Shown one piece after another: positions 51,881 through 61,752 of a stretch of 64,000 nt of DNA. Source of the stretch: Streptomyces tibetensis (GTDB lineage: Bacteria > Actinomycetota > Actinomycetes > Streptomycetales > Streptomycetaceae); contig NZ_SZVW01000017.1 in the NCBI RefSeq assembly GCF_007655005.1, positions 161,195 through 225,194 of the forward strand. The letters are read 5' to 3'. Below the pieces are notes generated by a model. The model was not told the origin of the DNA, did not search any database, and saw only the letters and a list, made by a program, of their open reading frames with translations. Numbering within the stretch: the first letter of the stretch is position 1; every line of letters starts with the position of its first letter. The position numbers were made by a program, and so were the translations under genes.

Positions 51881-52887
51881 GAGACGCCGCCGCTCCCGTC
51901 CGGTACGCCGCCTCGGCCGGAGCTGCCGCGTGTGCCCGGCCCGCCGTCCCCGCCCGACCCGCCGCTTGAGCCCAGTCCGCCGCCTGGGCTGCTGCTAGGG
52001 CCCGGTCCGTTGCTCGTGCCTGGGCTGCTGCTTGCGTCCGGTCCGCTGCGCGTGCGTGGGCTGTTGCTTGCGTCCGGTCCGTTGCTCGTGCCTGGGCTGC
52101 TGCTCGCGTCCGGTCCGCCGCCGGTGCCTGAGCCGCCGTTTCCGCCCGGTTCGGCGCTGGTGTCCGCGCTGCCGCCTCCGCCACTCCCGCCGCGCCCGTC
52201 CGCCTCGGTACCCCCGGTGATCTCCAGCCGGAAGCCGACCCCGCGGACCGCCTCGATGGTGATCGCGCCCGCGAGTTTGCGGCGCAGCGCCGCCACGTGC
52301 ACGTCCAGCGTCTTCGTCGGGCCGAACCAGTTCGCGTCCCAGACCGCTTCCATGATCTGCTCGCGCGACATCAGCGCCCCGGGCTCCTCGGTGAGGAAGG
52401 TCAGCAGGTCGTACTCCTTGGGCGCGAGGGCGACCTCCGCGCCGTCCAGGCGCACCCGGGCGCCCCTGCGGTCGATCGTCAGACGGGTGCCGTAGCGGTC
52501 GGGGCCCGCGTCGGGCGTCCCCGTGGGGGTGCGGGACAGGGTGCGGCGCATGACCGCCCTGATCCGCGCGATGACCTCCCGGACGCCGAACGGCTTGGAG
52601 ACGTAGTCGTCCGCGCCGAGCTCCAGCCCGACCACCCGGTCCGTCTCGTCGCTGCGCGCGCTGATCACGATGATCGGGACGTCGCCCCGCTCGCGCAGCG
52701 CCTTGCAGACGTCCAGGCCGTCGGTGTCGGGCAGGCCGAGGTCCAGCAGGACGACGTCGTAGGGACCCTCGTGTTTCAGGGCCGCCCCGCCCGTGGTGAC
52801 CCACTCGACCTCGAAGCCGTAGCGCCTGAGGCCACGGCGCAGGGACTCGGCGACCGGTTCATCGTCTTCCACCAGGAGTACGCGCAC
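51877..52887 (-). CDS. OmpR-family response regulator with expanded C-terminal tail
   Basis: A 336-residue regulator. The receiver domain (1-120) has MRVLLVEDDE and VVLLDLGLPD (Asp49), ISARSDETD and SKPFG; the winged-helix Trans_Reg_C (about 128-225) ends VRGVGFRLEI. Normal members stop there at about 225-235. Here a further 110 residues of Gly/Ser/Pro follow, partly made of 12-residue repeats (PDASSSPGTSNG) coded by a 36-bp minisatellite (about 51985-52130). The GTG start has TAGGGT 6 nt upstream (leaderless). The tail follows directly after the DNA-binding domain, so it might affect DNA binding. Confidence 0.95.
   Translation of the reverse strand: MRVLLVEDDEPVAESLRRGLRRYGFEVEWVTTGGAALKHEGPYDVVLLDLGLPDTDGLDVCKALRERGDVPIIVISARSDETDRVVGLELGADDYVSKPFGVREVIARIRAVMRRTLSRTPTGTPDAGPDRYGTRLTIDRRGARVRLDGAEVALAPKEYDLLTFLTEEPGALMSREQIMEAVWDANWFGPTKTLDVHVAALRRKLAGAITIEAVRGVGFRLEITGGTEADGRGGSGGGGSADTSAEPGGNGGSGTGGGPDASSSPGTSNGPDASNSPRTRSGPDASSSPGTSNGPGPSSSPGGGLGSSGGSGGDGGPGTRGSSGRGGVPDGSGGVS
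51985..52130 (-). repeat. 36-bp minisatellite in the response regulator tail
   Basis: About four imperfect 36-bp units, each coding a 12-residue block of form PDASSSPGTSNG, with half-units (NGPDASNSPRTRSG). The unit length preserves the frame, and the kinase start still overlaps the regulator's stop codon. Confidence 0.9.
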
Positions 52888-53049
52888 AGCCGAACCCTAG
52901 TGCTTGAAAGTTGGGCGACCGAGGCCGTGGCTCGTGCGATTGTGACGCCGGGCACTTTCCCGAGTGGCCCGTGCCCAGATGGGCATGAGCGACTCTGGAC
53001 GGGCGGCCCGAGATCTCACCATGCGATATCGCGGAGGGGTTTTTCGGAC

Positions 53050-53066
53050 GCTCGTTAGACTGAGCC
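53050..53066 (+). promoter_or_regulatory. Probable -10 region of the ask-asd operon
   Basis: GTTAGACTGAG near 53054-53064 contains TAGACT, a good Streptomyces -10 box, about 60 nt before the ask start codon. A T-rich patch (GGGGTTTTTCGG) lies just upstream. I cannot assign a convincing -35. Confidence 0.35.
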
Positions 53067-53121
53067 GACCGCGGTACGAATGCGTATGAGCGGATAGAGA
53101 CGGATTGAGCGAGGAGCGCAC

Positions 53122-54398
<1,277 letters not shown>

Positions 54399-54399
<1 letters not shown>

Positions 54400-55484
54400 T
54401 GGCCGACCTCCGACTGGACGCCCGGACCGTACGGTCCGGGCGTCCGACGCTTGCCGTGGTGGGGGCGACCGGAGCCGTCGGCACGGTCATGCTCCGGATC
54501 CTGTCCCAGCGGGCCGACGTCTGGGGCGAGATCCGGCTGATCGCCTCCCCGCGCTCGGCCGGCCGCAAGCTGACCGTGCGCGGCGAGGAGACCGAGGTCC
54601 TCGCGCTCACCGAGGAGGCCTTCGACGGGGTGGACGTCGCCATGTTCGACGTCCCCGACGAGGTCGCCGAGCGGTGGGCGCCCGTCGCCGCCGCCAAGGG
54701 CGCGGTGGTCGTCGACAACTCCGGCGTGTTCCGGATGGACCCGGACGTGCCGCTCGTGGTGCCCGAGGTCAACCCGCACGCCGTGCGGATGCGCCCGCGC
54801 GGGATCATCGCCAACCCCAGCTGCACGACGCTCTCCATGATCGTCGCCCTGGGCGCGCTGCACGCCGAGTTCGGGCTGCGTGAGCTGGTCGCCTCCTCGT
54901 ACCAGGCCGTCAGCGGCGCCGGGCGCGCCGGGGTGGAGACCCTGCGCCGGCAGCTGTCCCTGGTCGCGGGCACGGAGCTGGGCGTGCACCCCGGTGACGT
55001 GCGCCGGGCCCTCGGCGACGACACCGGGCCCTTCCCCGAGCCGGTCGCGCTGAACGTCGTGCCCTGGACCGGTACGGCGTGCGAGGACGGCTGGTCGTCG
55101 GAGGAGCTGAAGGTGCGCAACGAGGCCCGCAAGATCCTCGGTCTTCCCGGCCTTCCCGTGGCCGTCACCTGTGTACGGGTGCCGGTGATCACCACGCACT
55201 CGGTGACCGTGCACGCCCGCTTCGAGGGCGAGGTCACCGTCGACAAGGCCCGCGAAATTCTCGCCACGGCGCCCGGGGTGGTGCTGTTCGACAACCCCGA
55301 CGCGGGGGAGTTCCCGACCCCCGCCGACGTGGTCGGCACGGACCCGACCTGGGTCGGGCGGGTCCGGCGTGCGCTGGACGACCCCACGGCGCTCGAACTG
55401 TTCGTGTGCGGGGACAACCTGCGCAAGGGCTCCGCGCTCAACACCGCCCAGATCGCCGAGGTGGTCGCGGCCGAGCTGTCCTGA
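54399..55484 (+). CDS. asd: Aspartate-semialdehyde dehydrogenase
   Basis: A 361-residue NADP-dependent dehydrogenase converting aspartyl phosphate to aspartate semialdehyde. It has the Rossmann motif VVGATGAVGTVML, VVVDNSGVFRMD, the catalytic Cys in IANPSCTTLSM (near 142), SYQAVSGAGRAGVE, and CVRVPVITTHSV. It starts inside the ask stop (TGATG), so both enzymes are made in step. The C-terminal LRKGSALNTAQIAEV is typical. A terminator-like hairpin lies at 55666-55701. Confidence 0.97.
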
Positions 55485-55811
55485 CGGTGTGAGCCGGCGA
55501 ACAGCGCGACCGTCCCCGGCCGCAGGTCGCCCGGTGTCGTCGCGTTCCGGCCCGCGTAATCCCCCGGCCGATGTCAGAGGTGGTTTGTAGGATCTGTGCA
55601 CGACATGTGAGCCGATCGATGATCCGGACCACTTGTCGGTGGCGCTTCGGCATCAGAGGATTTACCTCCCCGCTCTCCGCAACCGCGCGAAGGGCGGGGA
55701 GCGTCTTTGCGGTCGCCCTTCGGCCGTGGGAGCGCTTACAGGCGTGGGGACGCCTGGAACCGGGCGTGGGGACGTCCGTTCACATTTGGATATAAGGGAA
55801 GAGCGGGACGC
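55485..55811. other. Region between asd and the sigma-factor gene
   Basis: No gene. It holds a stem-loop at 55666-55701 and, near 55784-55797, TTCACATTTGGATATAAG, an unusually A/T-rich stretch that looks like a -10 region for the downstream sigma-factor operon. I saw no tandem repeat here. Confidence 0.5.
55666..55701 (+). terminator. Hairpin after ask-asd
   Basis: CTCCCCGC (55666-55673) pairs with GCGGGGAG (55694-55701), loop 20 nt, followed by CGTCTTTGC. Confidence 0.55.
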
Positions 55812-56048
55812 ATGAGGGCCATGAACGCACCATCGACTGTGCTGCCTGACGCGGGTAGACCGGCAACGGCGACGGTCGGCGTGAAAGTGATGCCCGGCAC
55901 GTACAACCCTCACGGGGGTCAGCGTGTCCAACAGGCGTGGCAGCAGAAGTACTCGACTTCAGTGCGGCGCGCGGCACGGTCCTTCGACCGCCCCGCCCGG
56001 CGGCTCTTCGACCCCGCATGGCCGGTACGCCCGGTGGCATGCCGGTGA
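55812..56048 (+). CDS. Short upstream ORF overlapping the sigma gene
   Basis: A 78-residue frame starting at ATG 55812 (or 55821) with GGGAAGAGCGGGA upstream and an A/T-rich promoter-like sequence just before it. Its first half (MNAPSTVLPDAGRPATATVG, VMPGTYNPHGGQRVQQAW) looks protein-like, while the second half lies in the overlap with the sigma gene. It might be a leader peptide coupling translation to the sigma factor, or simply the older 5' end of that gene joined by a frameshift. I recognise no family. Confidence 0.3.
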   Translation: MRAMNAPSTVLPDAGRPATATVGVKVMPGTYNPHGGQRVQQAWQQKYSTSVRRAARSFDRPARRLFDPAWPVRPVACR

Positions 56049-56614
56049 TCGCGCCCGTGCCCGCAGCGCGGCCGGCCCGCATACCCAACCAGCGTGATGG
56101 CGCAGAGGACGGCGTGGCGGCCGGCACCTCCGTCGACCACCTCACCGAGACCTACCGCGCGCACTACCGCTCGCTGCTGGGTCTCGCCGCTCTGCTCCTC
56201 GACGACACCGCCTCCTGCGAGGACGTCGTCCAGGAGGCGTTCATCCGTGTCCACTCCGCCCGCAAGCGCGTCCGGGACCCCGAGAAGACCCTGGCGTACC
56301 TGCGCCAGACCGTCGTCAACCTCTCGCGTTCCGCGCTGCGCCGCCGCATCCTCGGCCTGAAGCTGCTGTCGAAGCCCATGCCCGACATGGCCAGCGCCGA
56401 GGAAGGTGCCTACGACCAGCTGGAGCGCGACTCCCTCATCAAGGCGATGAAGGGGCTGCAGCGCCGCCAGCGCGAGGTGCTGGTGCTGCGCTACTTCGCG
56501 GACATGACCGAGGCGCAGGTCGCCGAGACGCTCGGCATATCACTCGGCTCCGTCAAGGCCTACGGATCGCGCGGTATCGCGGCGCTCCGGCTGGCCATGG
56601 AGGAGCCGGTATGA
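55937..56614 (+). CDS. SigE-family (SigE-like, actinobacterial) sigma-70 factor
   Basis: A 225-residue ECF sigma. Region 2 is about 65-135 (YRAHYRSLLGLAALLLDDTASCEDVVQEAFIRV), region 4 about 150-215 (LQRRQREVLVLRYFADMTEAQVAETLGISLGSVKAYGSRGIAALR). The N-terminal 60 residues (VAAEVLDFSAARGTVLRPPRP) are a Pro/Arg-rich extension of uncertain reality; GTG 55937 is the first start in frame and has only a weak ribosome site. It overlaps by ATGA with a membrane protein that is probably its regulator. Confidence 0.9.
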   Translation: MAAEVLDFSAARGTVLRPPRPAALRPRMAGTPGGMPVIAPVPAARPARIPNQRDGAEDGVAAGTSVDHLTETYRAHYRSLLGLAALLLDDTASCEDVVQEAFIRVHSARKRVRDPEKTLAYLRQTVVNLSRSALRRRILGLKLLSKPMPDMASAEEGAYDQLERDSLIKAMKGLQRRQREVLVLRYFADMTEAQVAETLGISLGSVKAYGSRGIAALRLAMEEPV

Positions 56615-57783
56615 GTGACCGCAACGGCACGGGCGCCAACGGGCGCGACCGCCCCGAGCCGGTCGAGCGCCTGGGAGAGTGGCAGGCGCCGACAAGGCGG
56701 TACAGGCAAGATCCGAAGCAATCGCACGCTGGGAACGGAACTGTGAACCACGGCCCCGACGACCAGAGCCCCGACGGGTTCGGCTCGGACGAGCTGGACC
56801 TGCGCTCGATGCTGCACCAGGTGGTGCAGGAGGTGGAACCGCGCGACGGCACCCTGGACTACCTGCGCAAGGCGGTGCCGCAGCGGCGGGCCCGCAAGCG
56901 GCAGGCCGTCGTCGGCATGGCGGCCGCCGCGCTCTTCATCGGCACCGCCGTCCCCGCCCTCGTGCACGTCTCCAACGCCACCGGCTCCGAGGCCAACCCG
57001 GCCGCCATCGGCCACACCTCGCAGGCCCAGGGCGGTGCGAGCCAGGGCAAGGGCCCCGACGGCGGCGAGAGCACCGCGGGCGGCTCCTCCGGCAAGGCCG
57101 AGGAAAAGGAGAAGGGCGAGAAGAAGGAGAAGGGCAAGGGCAAGGGATCCGGCGCCTCCACCGGCGCGACCCAGGGCGCCGCCCCCTCCTCCACCGTCGC
57201 CGCCGGCATCCCGGCGTGCACCGCCGCCCAGCTCGGCCCCGCCTCCGCGAGCAGCAACGCCCCCGACTCCACGGGCGCGGTCTCCGGCTCCTTCCGTGTC
57301 ACCAACGTCTCCGGCGCGGCCTGCACCGTCACCGGCCCCGGCTCGGTCAGCGCGCTGCCGCAGGGCGCGGCCGACGCAGGCAAGGTCGGTTCGACCCGGC
57401 ACACCGCGGGCGACGCGGCGGCCGGTCTGCTGCCCGACCCGTCCCTCGAGGCCGCCCAGCTGGTGCTCCAGCCGGGCGTCGGCTACGACGTGAAGTTCGC
57501 CTGGGTCCCCTCCGAGACCTGCCCCACCCCCGGCGGCAGCGTCGGCGGCCCCGACCCCAGCCCGGACCCGACCCCCTCGGAGGAGGACCCGACAACCACG
57601 GCCGGCACCTCGACCGGCGGCGACACGGGTACGGCCCCCCAGCTGGTCAGGGAGGACGGCACGGTCGACGGCAGTGTGGCGGTGACGTACACCCCGGTCA
57701 CCGGCTCGGGCGCAAGCTCGGTCACGGTGTCCAACGCGTGCGCGGGCACGGTGTACTGGACGGGCGTGCTGGCGGGATCGTAG
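56611..57783 (+). CDS. Membrane protein with DUF4232-like extracellular domain, putative anti-sigma factor
   Basis: A 390-residue protein: cytoplasmic residues 1-95, including DELDLRSMLHQVVQEVEPRDG and LDYLRKAVPQRRARKRQ; one helix (about 104-122, AVVGMAAAALFIGTAVPALV); then a Gly/Lys-rich linker (EEKEKGEKKEKGKGKG) and an extracellular domain with CTAAQLGPASASSNAPDS and ACTVTGPG, resembling DUF4232. Coupling to the sigma gene (ATGA overlap) and the topology fit an anti-sigma factor, although no zinc HxxxCxxC motif is present. Cys residues outside the membrane may form disulfides. Confidence 0.85.
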   Translation: MSDRNGTGANGRDRPEPVERLGEWQAPTRRYRQDPKQSHAGNGTVNHGPDDQSPDGFGSDELDLRSMLHQVVQEVEPRDGTLDYLRKAVPQRRARKRQAVVGMAAAALFIGTAVPALVHVSNATGSEANPAAIGHTSQAQGGASQGKGPDGGESTAGGSSGKAEEKEKGEKKEKGKGKGSGASTGATQGAAPSSTVAAGIPACTAAQLGPASASSNAPDSTGAVSGSFRVTNVSGAACTVTGPGSVSALPQGAADAGKVGSTRHTAGDAAAGLLPDPSLEAAQLVLQPGVGYDVKFAWVPSETCPTPGGSVGGPDPSPDPTPSEEDPTTTAGTSTGGDTGTAPQLVREDGTVDGSVAVTYTPVTGSGASSVTVSNACAGTVYWTGVLAGS

Positions 57784-57840
57784 GCGGAGGCGCGGCCCGT
57801 CAGGGGCTGCCGACCCACCCGGCGCGGGCGAAGGCGCCGC

Positions 57841-58635
57841 TCACTTCACAGCGACGTCCGCGGTGACGGGCTCCTCGTCCGCGACCAGACCCAGCTCCGC
57901 GTCCCGCGCGAACTCCACCTCGCGCCGCAGCAACCGGAACCACATGAAGATCACGAACCCCACGAAGGCGAACCACTCGGCGGTGTAGCCCAGGTTCTGG
58001 AACGCCTTCAGGTCCAGACCCGAGTCCGGCGGCGCGGCAGCCGGCACCGCCTTCATCCCCGCGTCACCCTTCGACAGGGTGACCCACGCGTCGTACACGT
58101 CGTACGGCACCAGGTTGACCAGGGACGCCGCGCTGATCGCCGCGGTCTGTCCGGCCGGCAGGCCGCCCTGCGCACTGACCCCGTTGTCCCCGGGCGTCTC
58201 CGACGCCTGCAGCGCCCCGGTGACCGTGACCTCACCGGACGGCGGGGCCGGGACCTTCGCCGTGGCGGTGGCCCCGGGCAGCCATCCGCGCACCACCGGC
58301 AGCGCCTCGCCCGAGGCGGTCCGCAGCAGCGTCAGCACGTAGAAGCCCTGCTTGCCGTCGAGCTCCCGCCCGGGCACCAGCAGCTGCTTGCCGTACCGGC
58401 CGCTCGCGGTGACCAGCTTCCCGGAGGTCGCCTTGTCCACCGGCAGCATGTCCTTCAGCGGCCGGGGCGCCTCGTGCCGGGCCTCGGAGACCTGCTCGGT
58501 CGCGGTGCGATGATCTTGCACCCGGTCCTCGAACCGGCTCAGCTGCCAGGACCCCATGAAGATGCAGAAGGGGATGGACAACAGCACGAAGACGTTGATC
58601 CCCCACCATCGGGGCGTCAGCAGAAACCGGTACAC
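57841..58635 (-). CDS. SURF1 family cytochrome oxidase assembly protein
   Basis: A 264-residue inner-membrane protein: an N-terminal helix (about 11-30, WWGINVFVLLSIPFCIFMG) followed by SWQLSRFEDR, the PVVRGWLPG block typical of SURF1, YDAWVTLSKGD and LGYTAEWFAFVGFVIFMWFRLLRRE (second helix). SURF1 aids assembly of the haem a3 centre of cytochrome c oxidase. The GTG start has TACCGT 6 nt upstream (leaderless). It is convergent with the anti-sigma-like gene. Confidence 0.92.
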   Translation of the reverse strand: MYRFLLTPRWWGINVFVLLSIPFCIFMGSWQLSRFEDRVQDHRTATEQVSEARHEAPRPLKDMLPVDKATSGKLVTASGRYGKQLLVPGRELDGKQGFYVLTLLRTASGEALPVVRGWLPGATATAKVPAPPSGEVTVTGALQASETPGDNGVSAQGGLPAGQTAAISAASLVNLVPYDVYDAWVTLSKGDAGMKAVPAAAPPDSGLDLKAFQNLGYTAEWFAFVGFVIFMWFRLLRREVEFARDAELGLVADEEPVTADVAVK

Positions 58636-58734
58636 ACCCCCACGGTACGGGGGTGTCGGGCGGCCCCGGCCCGCGGGGTCGGCAACGGAGCGGGCCCGCC
58701 GGCCGGTTCCGGACGGCCGTGAAGCCCCCCGAGG

Positions 58735-59559
58735 TCAGTCCTTGCGCGCCCGGATCGAGTACATCAGCGGAATCCGCGGCCGGCCCTCGGGGAAGCGGAA
58801 GTAGCCGTCCCGGCGCTCGAAGTTCCCGAACCGCCGGAACAGCGACACATCGTGCTCGTGCAGGAACTCGATCCGCAGCCCGGCCGCCGCGAGCGCCGAG
58901 ACGACCTCGCCGACCGGATGCTGCCACTCCACCCGCCGGCCGTGGGTGAACTCGGCGCCCTCGGCCGCGTACGACCCCGCCCTCTCCTCGATCCAGGCGT
59001 CGCGGGCGAAGTAGTCGTGCACGATCCGCGAACCGGTCGCGTCGTCGAGGACATCGGTGAGCGGGTGGAACTCGGCGAGGTAGAGGAACCCGCCGGGCGC
59101 CACCAGCGCCGCCGCGGTCCGAGCCCAGCGCCCGATGTCGGGCAGCCAGCACAACGCGCCACCGCCGGTGTACACGATGTCGTACGACGGGTCCGGGACC
59201 GCGGCCGCCGCGTCGTACACGTCCGCCGCCACGAACGCCGCCCGGTCCGGGCCGAGACCCAGGTCGTGGGCGAGACCGCGGGCCAGGTCGACCGCTGGTT
59301 CGGAGAAGTCCAGGCCGACGACGCGGGCGGCGCCGTGCCGGGCCCAGGACAGCGTGTCGAGGCCTATGTGGCACTGCAGATGCAGCAGAGAGCGGTTGCC
59401 GACCTCGCCCACCTCGGCGAGCTCGAAGTCGCGCAAGGGGTCCTGACCGGCCCTAAAGGCGTCCAGGTCGTAGAAGTCACCGGCTACGTGCAGCGGAACG
59501 CGCTCGTCCCAGTGGGCGCGGTTGGCCTCGTTCCAGTCGGCGGGGGTGGGGGAGTACAT
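58735..59559 (-). CDS. Class I SAM-dependent methyltransferase
   Basis: A 274-residue methyltransferase: NRAHWDERVPLHVAGDFYDLD at the N-terminus, LLHLQCHIGLDTLSWARHGA (motif I with Cys and His in place of the more common Gly-x-Gly-x-Gly), VVGLDFSEPAV, FVAADVYDA, and YDIVYTGGGALCWLPD. The start at 59559 has AGGAGAC about 8 nt upstream; the open frame continues to 59676 but begins in the neighbouring promoter. Substrate unknown. The altered motif I is seen in a subgroup of actinobacterial enzymes, not a sign of decay. Confidence 0.9.
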   Translation of the reverse strand: MYSPTPADWNEANRAHWDERVPLHVAGDFYDLDAFRAGQDPLRDFELAEVGEVGNRSLLHLQCHIGLDTLSWARHGAARVVGLDFSEPAVDLARGLAHDLGLGPDRAAFVAADVYDAAAAVPDPSYDIVYTGGGALCWLPDIGRWARTAAALVAPGGFLYLAEFHPLTDVLDDATGSRIVHDYFARDAWIEERAGSYAAEGAEFTHGRRVEWQHPVGEVVSALAAAGLRIEFLHEHDVSLFRRFGNFERRDGYFRFPEGRPRIPLMYSIRARKD

Positions 59560-59662
59560 GGGCTGGGTCTCCTGACCTGCTCGGAGGGGGGACCGGTGGA
59601 GGTTATCCACAGGCTGGGGACCTCGCGAGCGAATTGTCGGCCGGGGCGGGCAGTATGGGGCC

Positions 59663-61651
59663 ATGACTGAGAGCAACGGGTCCGACGAGCGGGATCAGCG
59701 GGACCAGCACGAGCAAGCGGCACAGGCGGGGCGGCAGGAGCGGATGCCGGACTGGGAGAAGCGCTTTCGGGCGCCCCGGGTGTCCTTGCCCGACTGGGCG
59801 GAGGACGCGCCGGACCGCTCCCTTTTCGTCTCGAACGCCACGGGCACGTACGAGCTGTACGCCTGGGACCGGTCGACCGGCGAGCAGCGCCAGGTGACGG
59901 ACCGGCCCAACGGCACGACGGACGGCGTGCTGTCCCCGGACGGCGCGTGGATCTGGTGGTTCGACGACAAGGACGGCGACGAGTTCGGCGTGTGGCGCCG
60001 CCAGCCCTTCGAGGGCGGCGCGGACGAACCGGCCGCCGCGGGCCTGGAGCCCTCCTACCCGGCGGGTCTCGCCCTCGGCCGCGACGGGCGTACGGCGGTC
60101 GTCGGCCGCTCCACCGACGAGGACGGCACGACCATCCACCTCGTCCGCACCGGCGAGGAGCCGGTGGAGATCTACCGCCACCGCGAGTCGGCCGGTGTCG
60201 GCGACCTCTCCCATGACGGCTCGCTCATCGCCGTCGAGCACACCGAGCACGGCGACGCGATGCACTCGGCGCTGCGCGTCCTGCGCCCCGACGGCACGGC
60301 GGTCGCCGACCTCGACGACACCGAGGGCGGCACCCGCGAGCTGGGCCTGGAGGTCCTCGGCTTCGCCCCCGTCGACGGCGACACCCGCCTGCTCATCGGC
60401 CACCAGCGCCGCGGCCGCTGGGAGCCCCTGGTGTGGGACGTGGCCACCGGCGAGGAGACGGACCTGGCGCTGGAGCTGCCGGGCGACGTCAGCGCCGAGT
60501 GGTACCCGGACGGCAGCGGTCTGCTCATCGCCCACAGCTTCGAGGCCCGCAGCGAGCTGTTCCGCTACGACCTGTCCGGCCGCGCCCTCACCGAGCTGCC
60601 GGGCGACGTCAGCGCCGAGTGGTACCCGGACGGCAGCGGTCTGCTCATCGCCCACAGCTTCGAGGCCCGCAGCGAGCTGTTCCGCTACGACCTGTCCGGC
60701 CGCGCCCTCACCGAGATCCCGACCCCGCCGGGCACGGTCTCCGGCGCGACGGCCCGGCCCGACGGCAGCGTGGAGTACCTGTGGTCCTCGGCGGCCGAGC
60801 CGTCGGCGGTCCGCTCCACGGCGGGCGCTGTGGTGCTCGACCCGCCCGGCATGAAGTCGCCCGGTTCGGTGCCGGTGCAGGACGTGTGGGTGGAGGGGCC
60901 GGGGGGCCGCATCCACGCCCTCGTCCAGAAGCCGGAGGGCAGCACCGGACCGCTCCCCACGGTCTTCGACATCCACGGCGGCCCCACCTGGCACGACAGC
61001 GATTCCTTCGCGGCGGGCCCCGCGGCCTGGGTGGACCACGGCTACGCGGTGATCCGTGTCAACTACCGCGGCTCCACGGGCTACGGCCGTGCCTGGACGG
61101 ACGCCCTGAAGCACCGCGTCGGCCTCATCGAACTGGAGGACATCGCCGCGGTCCGCGAGTGGGCCGTCAGCTCCGGTATCGCCGACCCCGACCGCCTCGT
61201 CCTCACCGGCGGCTCCTGGGGCGGCTACCTCACCCTCCTCGGCCTCGGCGTCCAGCCCGACGCGTGGACCCTCGGCATCGCGGCGGTGCCCGTCGCCGAC
61301 TACGTCACGGCGTACCACGACGAGATGGAAGCGCTGAAGGCGATGGACCGCACGCTCCTGGGCGGCACGCCGGAGGAGGTGCCCGACCGCTTCGAGGCCT
61401 CGTCCCCGCTCACGTACGTCGACCAGGTCAAGGCGCCGGTCTACATCTCGGCCGGCGTCAACGACCCCCGCTGCCCGATCCGGCAGATCGAGAACTACGT
61501 CAAGCGTCTGGAGGCGCGGGGCGCGGTGCACGAGGTGTACCGCTACGACGCCGGGCACGGGTCGCTGGTGGTGGACGAACGGATCAAGCAGGTGCGGCTG
61601 GAGCTGGAGTTCGCGGAGCGGTACCTGAAGGGGGTGCCCGGCGCCCAGTAG
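59663..61651 (+). CDS. S9 family peptidase (prolyl-oligopeptidase type) with duplicated blade
   Basis: A 662-residue serine peptidase. Residues about 30-400 form a beta-propeller (NATGTYELYAWDRSTGEQRQ, VLSPDGAWIWWFDDKDGDE); the C-terminal alpha/beta hydrolase has GGSWGGYLTLLG (Ser near 517), a later Asp in NDPRCPIR and the His in YDAGHGSLVVDERI. Residues about 271-310 and 311-350 are identical 40-residue blocks (LPGDVSAEWYPDGSG...) produced by a perfect 120-bp tandem duplication at 60473-60714, so the propeller carries an extra unit. The duplication is recent because no base differs. The start is ATG 59663. Confidence 0.94.
   Translation: MTESNGSDERDQRDQHEQAAQAGRQERMPDWEKRFRAPRVSLPDWAEDAPDRSLFVSNATGTYELYAWDRSTGEQRQVTDRPNGTTDGVLSPDGAWIWWFDDKDGDEFGVWRRQPFEGGADEPAAAGLEPSYPAGLALGRDGRTAVVGRSTDEDGTTIHLVRTGEEPVEIYRHRESAGVGDLSHDGSLIAVEHTEHGDAMHSALRVLRPDGTAVADLDDTEGGTRELGLEVLGFAPVDGDTRLLIGHQRRGRWEPLVWDVATGEETDLALELPGDVSAEWYPDGSGLLIAHSFEARSELFRYDLSGRALTELPGDVSAEWYPDGSGLLIAHSFEARSELFRYDLSGRALTEIPTPPGTVSGATARPDGSVEYLWSSAAEPSAVRSTAGAVVLDPPGMKSPGSVPVQDVWVEGPGGRIHALVQKPEGSTGPLPTVFDIHGGPTWHDSDSFAAGPAAWVDHGYAVIRVNYRGSTGYGRAWTDALKHRVGLIELEDIAAVREWAVSSGIADPDRLVLTGGSWGGYLTLLGLGVQPDAWTLGIAAVPVADYVTAYHDEMEALKAMDRTLLGGTPEEVPDRFEASSPLTYVDQVKAPVYISAGVNDPRCPIRQIENYVKRLEARGAVHEVYRYDAGHGSLVVDERIKQVRLELEFAERYLKGVPGAQ
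60473..60714 (+). repeat. Perfect 120-bp tandem duplication inside the S9 peptidase gene
   Basis: Bases 60473-60594 and 60593-60714 are identical over 122 bp (unit 120 bp, with the sequence GAGCTGCCGGGCGACGTCAG at the start). It codes a 40-residue propeller segment twice in frame. Confidence 0.97.
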
Positions 61652-61752
61652 TTCGGGGGGGGGGAGTGGTTCGGCGGGTGCGGGCGGGGTGTGGCCGGTC
61701 GCGCAGTTCCCCGCGCCCCTCGAGTCGCTCCGCGACCCTGGGGCGCCCGGCG

